Positions 32,916 to 42,745 of a stretch of DNA of 64,000 bases are shown in pieces. The notes beneath the pieces are model-generated. The model saw only the letters and a list, made by a program, of their open reading frames with translations, did no database searches and had not been told where the DNA came from. Source of the DNA: Colocasia esculenta (taxonomy: Eukaryota; Streptophyta; Magnoliopsida; Alismatales; Araceae); contig CM024766.1 in NCBI GenBank assembly GCA_014218235.1, forward strand, positions 67,507,207-67,571,206, in the 5' to 3' direction. A program made the position numbers and the translations under genes. How positions within the stretch are numbered: the stretch's first letter is position 1; each line of letters opens with the position of its first letter.

Positions 32916-34388
32916 TCAAACCCCTAAGCACTCAAGCTTGCCCTCCAGCATGTGCGGCCTTCGCCACGGCATGATCTCCTCATGGTCGGACTTCCTCAGT
33001 TCCCGTAGATAGCGCTGGTACACCTCTTCTTCTTCCATCACCTCCACTAGGATGAGGCATGAAGCACACATCTCCCAGTGCACCAGAGCGCTCCTCACAT
33101 CTCGCTTGTCTTCCGCATTACCGATCTTTCTTACTTGAATAGGCGGGAAGTGTGAGAGAGTAGGAACGACCATGCATGGAATGCCGATCTGTAAGTGGCA
33201 TCGGTGCGGGTTGTAGAGGACTAGGCCTTCATCCCCTATCAACTGTAAGTCTAGGCCGATTCTTTGAGGCAACCTGATGATCTTGTCATGGAGGTAGGTG
33301 GGACGCATGTTGAATTGATCCACCTGCAGCGTGTTCAAGTACAGTCTCCAACCTACAAGCTCTTCACCGCTGCGGTCTTGCACCAGGCTTGAGTAGTAAT
33401 GTGTAATGGAGCCCCGACAAAAGAGAGAGGGTGGTGGGATCAAGCTCAAGCATTTGACGGAAGTGTCATTTGTCGCCTCGAAACAGATCCTCATGCCCAT
33501 CCAGCACTCCAAGGCGATCATAGATTCATATAGAGGTCCCCAGTGGCTGCAGAACTAAGGTCAGCATACAGATAGCCAAGGATAGACTGGGAGATAGACA
33601 TACCTTCCCATACACATCTGATGACACTCAAGTTATCTACTGATAGAAGATGATCTTGTGTCTGGAAGAGCATGACGCTGCATATGCAGATGGTGGCAGC
33701 TTTGGCAATGGCGAGATATTTCCCACTCTTGTTTTTGCAATGGGAGACAACCCACTAGGAAAGAGGGATCAAGTGGATGTAGTTTGGGCTTGTCATGCAT
33801 TGAAGATCCCATGTCTTTGTCGTGATCTCCCTAAGTATGGCCCAGGAATCGATAGGAGCGACAATGTGGATGATGAGGTTCTCTGATCCCTTCTTATCTT
33901 TAGGGAGGCCGAGCATAATTTCTAACTCTTCCAATAAGATAGTAGCTTTGAATGTTGGAAAGATGAAAGTGTGAGTCTGGGGATGCCATAATTCTACAAG
34001 TGCTGTCAGGCTATCCCAAATATGCATGATCTTATGATAATTCTTGGATAGCACCAACACCGTGGTTAGATTCCATTCACGTAGGAGGTTGATGGATGCT
34101 AGAGGGAAAGCTTTGATCATAGGCTTCAACCAAGTGATCTTAGAATAATGACGTGAGCCTGAGAGGATCTAGAATGAGAAAGAAGAAGAAGATTGGTACA
34201 TGAAGAAGAAAAGAAGAAGAAGAAGAGAGAGAAGAACTAGAAGACAACACATACCTGTGCAACATGCTTGGAGCTTATGTGGCCTAGGATGGAGGTGAGG
34301 AGCAGCAGCTCCTCATAGGTGATCTTGGCTGGCCGGGGACCACCATAGGGGCTTGGTTGGCATGGAGAGCACCAAAAGATCTCTTCAT
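32916..34388 (-). pseudogene. Antisense plant-mobile-domain-like gene, spliced
   Basis: Exon 1 from ATG 34388 to 34255 (one frameshift; ends ITYEELLLLTSILGHISSKHVAQ), intron 1 at 34254-34169 (86 bp, GTATGT...TTCTAG, very pyrimidine-rich), exon 2 from 34168 to about 33604, intron 2 to about 33546 (GTATGT...TGCAG), exon 3 to the stop at 32916. Exons 1 and 2 join in frame (HVAQILSGSRHYSKITWLKPMIKAF). Exon 2 carries LVELWHPQTHTFIFP and LEELEIMLGLP, the hallmark of the plant mobile domain. A TAG near 33753 and a frame problem at intron 2 mark decay. Plant mobile domains are known from host silencing factors and from transposons; here the gene is element-borne, opposite to the element's own strand. 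Confidence 0.62.
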
Positions 34389-34460
34389 GACTTGGAGAGA
34401 GAGAAATGCAAGAGGGGTTGAGGAGAGAGAAGATGAGTCACGAATTTGAGCCCCCCAACC

Positions 34461-34470
34461 CTATTTATAG
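34461..34470 (-). promoter_or_regulatory. TATA box of the antisense gene
   Basis: CTATAAATAG on the minus strand, 73 bp before the ATG at 34388. GTCGCGAC ladder III lies 145-235 bp upstream of it. Confidence 0.65.
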
Positions 34471-34614
34471 AGCTCTAAGAGGGGCTAATCCCATTCTAAT
34501 TCATGCTTAGGGGTCAAGTTAGCATTAGGATTAGATTTAGGGGTCCTATTAGTGTTAGGATTGGCCTTAGGATAGAGATAGGGGTCAGATTCGAGGTCCA
34601 GCACACAGAACAGT

Positions 34615-34698
34615 GTCGCGACACCCCAATGCGACACGACAAGGTCGCGACCCGCAGAGGCGCCGCAACACTGTCGTGACCCCTAGAGGCGTCGCCAT
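34615..34698. repeat. GTCGCGAC ladder III (18/11 bp)
   Basis: Words at 34615, 34633, 34644, 34662, 34673 and 34691: spacings exactly 18, 11, 18, 11, 18. Words at 34615 and 34644 are perfect; others match 6-7 of 8. Upstream of the antisense promoter. Confidence 0.9.
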
Positions 34699-34699
34699 A

Positions 34700-35758
34700 G
34701 GGCATATTGTGTTTTTCTATGTCTATGTCTATTTATCTATGCTATGCTTGTGTTAATGTTGTGTTTGTACATATTGGTCTTGCTTTCAGTCAGTCCTTCA
34801 TTTGTTTATTTATCAGAAAATCCAAAAAAAAAGCAAAAATGAAAAAAGTGGAGCTTCACAGGTAAGTTCAGGTAAATTTATCCATCTCTATCCCTCACAT
34901 TACTATATGTTAGCCTACTTATTATATAATTTCAAGGACCGGATGGTTCTCAATGTGCTTTGGGATCTGAGTTCCCCTTCACCAAAAACAGTGATGATCT
35001 AGGTGCATATGGTTAATCATTGGATAGGCCGTTAAGTTGGATAAGTTTGGGGATAATGGGCTCTGTCTTGCACAGAGGTTGCAGGAAGACTCTCAACCCA
35101 TTCTTGTCTGATTTAGCAATATTGTCCTTGATATATTTTCTATTTTTTCCTTTCTTTGCATTTGATTTTATGATTTATTTTTCTTTTAGCCCAGCATGCA
35201 TCATGTAAGTCTTTGAGCTATCATGACTCATCCTTGGCTGATAACGGGTTCTCGATGAATGCCCAACTGTTCTTCATGTTCTGAACAAGAAAGTTCATTC
35301 CACTCTGAATCAGAAGATTTGCTTCTGAGCAAGTTGCTCTTGTCAGTTTGTCAAGTATTTCCCTATCTAGATTTCTCTATCCAATTTTCATCCAAATTCC
35401 TTTTGATCCATTTTGGTTGTGTACTGCTCCTAGGTTTTGAGTCATCGTGACCTGCCTGGCACGCACATGTCCCTCCTAGGCAAAACCTGCATGCCAATCG
35501 GCTAGGGTACCTCTCAATTGAGAGGTTGATTGTTCCTTTTATCTTCTTCCTCTCGTCCAGACTTGTGTCTTCCTTGCTTCCTATCTTGAACAGCTAACTC
35601 GAGGCTTTCAAGAAGATTCCTATTGCTCATTGGTCAGATCTAGTGTCTCTTTACCTTAGCTCCCATCTTTTCAGTTCACTCTATTTCACTTTCGCTTCAC
35701 TGTCATTCCATGACACCTTCGCTGCATTTCCACTCCGCTCCCTTGCAAAGTGGAATCC
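34700..35758 (+). other. Tat-type spacer before the 3' LTR
   Basis: About 1 kb with T-rich and A-rich stretches (tandem TATGTC near 34717, A-run near 34826). No ORF with recognisable content. Confidence 0.5.
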
Positions 35759-35770
35759 AAGGAGGGGCAA
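35759..35770 (+). other. Polypurine tract of the Tat-type element
   Basis: AAGGAGGGGCAA immediately before the LTR, fixing plus-strand orientation. Confidence 0.7.
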
Positions 35771-36000
35771 TCTATAGACACCCAATTTTGGCCTATGAGT
35801 CGAACCATATTTCTCGTTCTCTTAGTGAGCCCCCAAGTTGGTCATTCTCTTGAACCCATTTGTTGGTCAATTCTTGAGCCTATTAAGTTCAATTCATGGT
35901 TTACCTCGTCCAAATATCACTTCAAAGTCCTCGTTCTATCCATTTTCGAGGGTTTCAGCCATTAGTCATTAATGGGACAGCCTTGGGCGATGTGTTAGCA

Positions 36001-36358
36001 TCGATTGGTGACCATGAGAATCGATTGGCATTAACGCGATGGCCTTGGGCGATGCGTTAGCATCGATTGGTGACCATGAGAATCGATTGGGAATCGATTG
36101 GCATTAATGCAACGGCCTTGGGTGACGCGTCAGCATCGATTGGTGACCTTGGGAATCGATTGGCCTTAACGCAATGACCTATGGCGACGCATTAATGACA
36201 ATCGATTGATGACTGTGACTACCGATTGATGACTGTGGCTACCGATTGCTGACTGTGGCTACCGATTGATGGCCAACCTTATCGCAATGGGTCATGGCGT
36301 CACGTTAGTATCGATTGATCCCCTTTGAATCGATCATTCAGCTCTTTGAATCGATTGA
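36001..36358. repeat. TCGATTG word ladder (20 bp)
   Basis: (T/C)CGATTG words start at 36001/36021, 36063/36083, 36094, 36136/36156, then 36202, 36222, 36242, 36262, and 36311, 36330, 36351. Pair spacing is 20 bp (19-21 in the last set); gaps between pairs are 42 bp. Confidence 0.9.
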
Positions 36359-36695
36359 TGATCCTTAACATGACCAACTAGACCGTCACGACAGCCTATG
36401 CATATCCTTACACGTGCCTTCAATGTCGCGACCACCATGGTCATCGCGACAATCCTTGTCACGTCCCCACGATCTGTTGCGACAGGCTTTCTGCATGGCT
36501 AGCTCCACAACCACCTCCTTTCTATCCTAACAAGCCATATCTTCATCTCCAACAACTCTCCAATGCCCCCAGCCGTAGTTTGAGGTTTTGTCCTACCCTA
36601 GAACTCTCTTAGGACTCTTCCCATGGAGATTTACTTGAGGTTTTATCATTTTCATGGACCATTATCACATAAGGACGAGGTTATCTCTCTCCTCA

Positions 36696-36705
36696 CTATA
36701 TAAGC
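36696..36705 (+). promoter_or_regulatory. TATA box of the Tat-type LTR
   Basis: CTATATAAGC on the plus strand after CTCCTCA; the only strong TATA in the LTR. Word ladders lie 220-700 bp upstream. Confidence 0.62.
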
Positions 36706-37518
36706 AACCCATCCCCTTCTGAATGAGGTAAGACCCTCATATTGCCACGAAGTGCTGCCCATTTCGCTTCAGAGCCTCCCTTTAGCTCATAACCCTTTCA
36801 TTTCCTCTCATTTTCCTCATCAAGTCACATGATATTCTTCCATATCTGGAGCGTGGCAGCTAAGAGGCAACCTCCCACATCCACAAGGGTTGTTGTATGA
36901 TCCGAGGAGCTCCTTCCCAGCCAAGGAGTCACCCCTTTTGGGGGCTTTTCTTCCTCCTTCCCTCTCATTTTTGATTTATGCATTTTGTTTATTTCTTTTA
37001 GATGGTTGCACTACCACACACCCATGTTTTCCACAACCCCAAGGGTTTCCAAAACACCCCAGGTTCATTCCCTCCATGCTTTTCCTTCTCCCTTTCATGT
37101 TGTGTAGATACTTCACTTAAAAAGTTGTCTAATAAGGGTTTTCTCTCTTGTTTCTTTGTTTTGCCAGGTTTCTCAAGAAGAGCAGACGAGGAGCTCTCCT
37201 CCTCTAGCCAGCCGGAGGAAAGGAAGGAGATCCACCTACACTCCCACATCCCTGCTGAGAAGGCATCGGCCTACCTAGTCGCGACATCATGCTTCTTATC
37301 GCGACGGGCTCCCCAGTCGCAACAACAATAAGTGGCCTTCTCTTTTCCTTTTCCTAGTAGGTTAGCCTTATATTTTTATTTACATCTTAGGTAACATGCT
37401 AGGTGGCGATCACACCCTTTCCATCATCATATAATGATATCTTCTTGTGTGTTTTGAGGATCGCGTTCCTCGTGATTACCATGTATAGTGATTTATTGAT
37501 ATAATTAATGGTCTTGTA

Positions 37519-38552
37519 GGACTTGAAAGCATATGACACTGGGGACATGGTGAGAAAGATCCTTCAATCTTGACCAAACTAGTGGACTCCCAAAGCCATT
37601 GCTATAGAAGAAGCAAATGACCTCTCCAAAATGTCATTGGAAAAGCTGATTGGGTCACTTATGACTTATGAGATAAATATGGAAAGATTAGGAGAAAGCA
37701 CATCGAAGAAAAAAGTCATCAATGCATTAAAGACAGAAGAAACAAGCATAGATGAAGCCACTGTCAGTTAAAATAGTGACATAGATAGTGATGCAGAAGC
37801 TCTCCTATCAAGATGACTACAAAAATTTTGGTCAAGAAAAAGTATCAGTCATGAAGAAAATTCTTTAATAAAAACAAAGCTAACTAGAGGCCAGAACTTA
37901 CATGCTACGAATGCAAGTAGCCAGGGTACTTAAAGGTAGACTGTCCGAAATTAAATAAAAAGGAGCACAAAAAGAAGGAGCCTTCGAAGAAGTTTAAGGA
38001 ATATAAGAAGAAGGCCATGGCAGCAGCATAGAGCAATGAAGATAGCTCATCTGACGACTCTAGCACAGATGAAGATGAAGAAACAACCAACCTTACCTTA
38101 ATGGCAAACTTTGATGACAAGGTAACTTTTGACACTTTATTTGATTCCTGTTCAGATTCAGATGATGACAACTTGGAAGAAGGTTTCAATGAACTATATG
38201 AAAAATATAGAAGTGTGTCTAAGCAATTTAAGACATTAAAGAACAATTATGCATGCTTAGAAAACACAAATTCTGATCTGAAATTGAGTAATTTAAAAAA
38301 CAAGTTAAAGAACTAAAGCATAGAAATAACCTGTTTTGTGAAGATTTAAAAGAAAAGAACAATAAAATTGAAAGCCTTAAAAAGAATAACTCTGATGATC
38401 TAAAGGTTGAAATCAAAAATCTAGCAAAAGAAAATGTCTATTTAAATAACACTCTAGATAAATTAATTATTGGAAAATCATCACTTACATAAAAGGGAGT
38501 AAGAAGAAGTGGTAAAAGAAAAAATGGTGTAAGATACACCCACCTAAAAACG
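37519..38552 (+). pseudogene. Copia gag fragment (SIRE-type, decayed)
   Basis: Plus-strand remnant matching the middle and C-terminal part of Copia-1 gag: TGDMVRKILQS, AIEEANDLSKMSLEKLIGSLM, MERLGEST, a damaged zinc-knuckle region, an acidic DEDEETTNL region, a coiled coil (EEGFNELYEKYRSVSKQFK) and GVRRSGKRKNG. Many stops. Truncated left by the Tat-type LTR and right by Copia-2. It shows an older related Copia was present before Copia-2. Confidence 0.88.
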
Positions 38553-39020
38553 TGTTGTGTGTGAAAAGATTATCTAGAGGGGGGTGAATAGAGAATCTTC
38601 TCCAATTTTAACACAAATTAAATTTCAAGGATCTAATTTCGATTCAGTGACTTAGAAGCTCAACACACAATGCAATGTTAGCACAAACCACATAAGAGAA
38701 AGAGGAAATTTTAAGGTGGTTCGGTTCCAATGAGGAGACCTACATCCACCCCTTACTAAATCAGTGAGGTACCACTAACAGAACCTCTAACAGAAGTTAT
38801 CAAACATCCGCTGATTCACAGCTTCTTCATAACCGCTGCCTTACAGCTTGATAGCACAGCTGATACACAGCTTCAATACACCACTGATACATAGCTTCAA
38901 CTCAATTGATCTATTCACAACTCATGAATGATCAATTCAAACTACTTCACCAAGAAGCAGACAGCACACAGTTCAAATGCTCAGAAGAAATTCAAAAGAA
39001 TGAAAGGGAAAATCGCTGGA

Positions 39021-39030
39021 ATATATAGAG
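39021..39030 (-). promoter_or_regulatory. TATA box of Copia-2 LTR
   Basis: CTCTATATAT on the minus strand, repeated in the 5' LTR at 62583-62592. Confidence 0.58.
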
Positions 39031-39583
39031 AATTCATCAAACTTCCTGCTCTGGATCTGAATTCGTATTGCAGCTCTTCTGGATTTTAAATTTGATATCC
39101 CATCTGATGAATTCCTTTGAGAATTGCCTCAATTGGTTCACAGGAATTAAGATTGGAGAAGCTTTCCGATCCTCTGTTCAAGAAGACTCAACACCAGCTT
39201 TTGAAACTTCAGATCATAACTTGATTTAGCATTGCTTCCAGCCGATCATAGTTCCAATTCAAAAAATGTGTCGTCGTGCTACTTCAGAACCTCTGAATTT
39301 TTCCTTATGCTCTACTCAACTCCTTTTTGTTCACCGCATTACGCAGGCCCCTTTTTCTTGTTACAAACTGGAGCTTCTTCTCCCTTTTTACCTGATTGCA
39401 CGGGATTCTGTGTCATGGGCCCCTCAACAGATTCGCCCAAAAGTGGAGGAATCTTTTTGCCGCCAAGTATCGACGCCTTCCAGAACAGGTGACGTGTACA
39501 AAAAAATTTCCAGTCACTTCGTCGTGGATCACGTGCTCACGTGATAGCATCTGCACACTTACAAAAATTCTAAGTGTAATAGA

Positions 39584-39979
39584 GTCGACACTGCCAGGGA
39601 CTAGTGTCGACACACACACTTCAATTTGAAGAGAAGCACACTTCTCATACTCTATAGACACGAGTCAAACCTGAGATCTCCAAGATATTCACTTGTACTT
39701 CCTTCTGAGTTGGCCTGATAGACTGTTAGTGTCAACCTTAGATACAATTAGTGTCGACCTTAGCTTCAATTGTCTCCAAGGTGAACTATGCCTTTGCTTA
39801 GTGTCGACCTTATCACCACAGAGTGTCGACCTTATCAGAGTTATAATTCCTTGAATTAAGTTGAAGACAACTATGGTGTTAACATGCTCTCTGAGTGGTG
39901 TTGATCTGATTTGATCTCAACCTGTCATTACATCATCCATGGACATCTAGTGTCGACCTAAGTTACAGATAGTGTCGAC
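39584..39979. repeat. Paired GTCGAC words, 22 bp apart
   Basis: Pairs start at 39584/39606, 39731/39753 (first is GTCAAC), 39803/39825 and 39952/39974: four pairs, each spaced exactly 22 bp. The wider word is TAGTGTCGACCTTA; the bases between are variable. Located in U3, 550-950 bp upstream of the TATA. Confidence 0.93.
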
Positions 39980-40104
39980 CTTATCTGATAACTTCTCACT
40001 TTTCTTTGTTCCAGTTGAGTTGTACCTACAAAACAAATGACGTGTGTCAATTGTCTACACATTTTCACATGTTGATATGACATCATCAAAACAGGGACAC
40101 AACA

Positions 40105-40117
40105 ATCTCCCCTTTTG
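40105..40117 (-). other. Polypurine tract of Copia-2
   Basis: Minus-strand CAAAAGGGGAGAT beside the 3' LTR. From 40118 to about 40500 there is only spacer. Confidence 0.8.
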
Positions 40118-40499
40118 ATGATGGCAACCAATGATGTTTGATCTTTGAAGGTTGAGAAACATTACAATATCCAATCATTCCACCTTAGTTACAACTCATT
40201 CACATCACACAGGTAAACAGTCCATTAAGCAATTAAAGCAACAACCATATATTTTCATTCAAAAGAGACACTAATATTTCATTCATTCAACAGAAACTTT
40301 ACAAAGCTTTATCAACTTCATATCAACTTCAATCTCCAAGAAAGAAATCATCAGCAGATCAGAAGCTTTACAAAAAGATATCAACTTCAATCTCCAAAAA
40401 GAAATCAACAGCAGATCAACCATCTCAACCATCAACAACCCTCTTTTGACATAATAAAAAAAAATAAACTCAAGGAGAAGGAGGTGCTGGCTATCTAGG

Positions 40500-42711
40500 A
40501 AACAGCCTGTCCTCAATCCTTGAAAGACAAAAATTCAGATCCTCACAGTTGTCGGAAAGATATATTGAACGGCATTGAATCGGACATTCAGAAAATCTGT
40601 CAACTTGTTGATCTAAGTTTCAATGACCACTGGCACATTGTCAACACCATGAGGCATAGTAGGTGCAACTGCAGATGAAGTAGCCTGATTGCTGTGATCA
40701 GATTCATTGATATCATGCATTTTTCAAACTTTGTTGAATTCATCTCTCATCAGTTGTAGTTCTTTAGAAATATCTTCATTAGTGATTCTTAGAAAGTCAT
40801 GCGATGAAGAATTAGTTGAAGAGACTGAGCCAAACCAGGAATAGCATAAAGTTGTCTGCACTTTGCTGAAGCTCTTGAGTAATAGATTCAATTTTGTCAA
40901 AATTTTGGCTTGAGTATAAGCAGCTTTATCGAAAAACATCTCCAATGGTAAGAACCAACTGATCAGACCTGACTTTTGTAAACCTGTGAATTTGTTCTTG
41001 CCTGTCTACATTTGCTTGCAGATGGTTTTCAATCAATTCCAACTGACTGTCGAAATGTGAGGCTTGCTCTTCCATCTTGGTGTTCAGAAGATCAAGAGAT
41101 TTATGGACAGAATCAAACTGCTCGTTAAGAAATGTGATAAGAGAGGGTGGAATTGGAGCTACTGCAATGGAGGATGAGGGAATATCATGCACAGATGGAG
41201 CATTTTCAAAATGAGAAATATAGGTAGGAGAAATGTGTGGAGGATCAAAGGAAGGAACACATGGTGGAGAAGGAATGGGAAGTGACTGTTCTGGTAAAAT
41301 CTCCTCGGAAGCTACATGTTCTTGACCTTGGTGATCTCCCTCAGCTAGATGTACCTGATCCTGCTCCAATGCAACATTGACATGCTCTTGTGAATCTAGA
41401 TTTAACTTCATGAACTTCACAATGTGGTCCAAATCATACATGTGAAATCTGGCAATCTTTTGGAGCTTTGCGCCAGCAAGAGGAACACCTAACATCTGAA
41501 AGATTGAGGATAAATGAGTGGCATATGGCAAGCTCCTTCTCAACTTAGGTATTGTCACTTCATGAATCAACTGACAGAAAATAGAAGCCAATTTGATCTT
41601 CACTCTTTTAATCAGACAAAACATTATGCATCTCTGTAAACTTGTCACTCTCTGCCTCCCTCCTCCCTGAGGAGTTAAGATGGTTGTACACCAATGGTGC
41701 AAAAGTCTATGTGCAGGTGGAAATCTGTTGGCATTCAAATGTGAGACTTTTGCTTGATTCACATCAAGAACATTGTGTGGTTGATCTGTTAGAACAGAAA
41801 AGGCCTCAAGTTCATAAAACTGATGTCCTGAGGATTGTAACCCGCATTTGGTAACTCCAACAATTGACTCACAATGGCATTTGTGAGTATAATGCGAACC
41901 CCTCTTACATTTGACTCAAGAGAGTGCTTTTTCTAACAAGGTTTCTGAAAAACTCTTTAACCAAAAGAGGGTAGTGTGTACTATGCACACTCACAAAGTC
42001 TGTCCATCCTTGAAAATCCAACATTTCAAGAAGTTCTGGCACCAAGTTGGACATACCTTCATCATGAACATTGATGATCCTTGGATGCATAAGAGATTTG
42101 TTTCCTATGATCATCCTTTTTGCTCTTGAGGGTGTCTGATCTTCTTCTTCATCATTGGAATCAGCAGTATCATTCTCTGATTCTTCTTCTTTCTGTGCTC
42201 CTTCAAAAAAATGCTCTTCAGGATTTCTATCATCATCTCCATCTACATTTTCTTTTTCTTCATTGAGCTCTGTGTTTGCATTTTCTTCATCTTCCTTGAC
42301 TAGCAGTTGGTCATAGTTATCATCTTCAATTTCTTCTGAGGACTCTGACTCATTTTCACTGGATTTCTGTGACGAATTTGATATTTCTTCTTGCTCATAC
42401 TGATGATTAGAGCCATTTCCCGTTTCCTAGGAATTAGGGCTTTCTCCATGAACAGCCTGAGACCCTTGCTGGCTGGAAGCATTCTCCTCAGAACTACTTA
42501 AATCAACAAATTCCAACTTTTTCTTACCCTTGGCGAAGTTATTTTCCTTAGTCGTATGAGGATGTGAGAATCTGCGGCTTGAGAAGGCAGGAACAGCAGA
42601 CTTCTTCTCACGAAACACAATTCCTTTTGCAACTTTAGCTTGTCGTTCTAAACCCTGTGACTCAACTTGCTTCCTCTTCCCGCTGCGACGAGGTTGAAGT
42701 TTGGGATCCAT
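40500..42711 (-). pseudogene. Copia-2 extra ORF (putative plant transposon protein)
   Basis: Starts MDPKLQPRRSGKRKQ at 42711: basic start, acidic Ser/Glu-rich stretch (42480-42150), then the transposon-protein domain: FLGN/IGNKSLMHPRII (about 42110), ESNVRGVRIILTN..LLELPNAG after a frameshift near 41920, and 41762-40926 with NRFPPAHRLLHHWC and RRSLPYATHLSSIF, aligning to NAFNRLLHFVVC and SLPYAHLLTKVF of Copia-1. The C-terminal part has a long helix (LITFLNEQFDSVHKSLDLLN). Stops and shifts make it a pseudogene. Function unknown. Confidence 0.78.
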
Positions 42712-42745
42712 GTGAGAAGGAGCAAGATAGCTAGAAGAGAGAGGA

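Larger units (their letters stand above)
31788..37518 (+). mobile_element. Tat/Ogre-type Gypsy element, 3' part with antisense gene
   Basis: Contains, left to right, an antisense gene region (to 34470), a spacer, a plus-strand PPT and an LTR starting TATAGACACCCAATTTTGGCC, very like the TGTAGACACCCAA start typical of Tat/Ogre LTRs. Antisense ORFs between pol and the 3' LTR are a known layout in several Tat-lineage families. gag-pol is missing (outside the window or lost). Confidence 0.68.
35773..37518 (+). repeat. Tat-type 3' LTR (about 1.75 kb)
   Basis: Starts TATAGACACCC after the PPT; the end at GGTCTTGTA (37518) is inferred from the weak inverted match to the start and from the switch to Copia gag sequence right after it. 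Contains a TATA box, the TCGATTG ladder upstream, GTCGCGAC-type words at 36425, 36443, 36458, 36476 (18-bp pairs) and 37278-37323, and AGGTGGCGATC near the end, a motif often seen near Ogre LTR ends. Confidence 0.62.
38553..40104 (-). repeat. Copia-2 3' LTR (about 1.55 kb)
   Basis: Starts TGTTGTGTGTG (exact first base uncertain by 3 because of the TG run) and ends GGGACACAACA. Contains a minus-strand TATA at 39021-39030 and four GTCGAC pairs upstream of it. No genes. Confidence 0.88.

Noticed and set aside
32916..34388. Free-standing host gene
   Set aside because: Surrounded by Tat-type word ladders, spacer, PPT and LTR in the layout known for element antisense ORFs; still not fully excluded.
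37002..37331. 109-codon plus-strand ORF in the Tat-type LTR
   Set aside because: Lies in U5 of an LTR, contains GTCGCGAC-type words, and has no recognisable domain.
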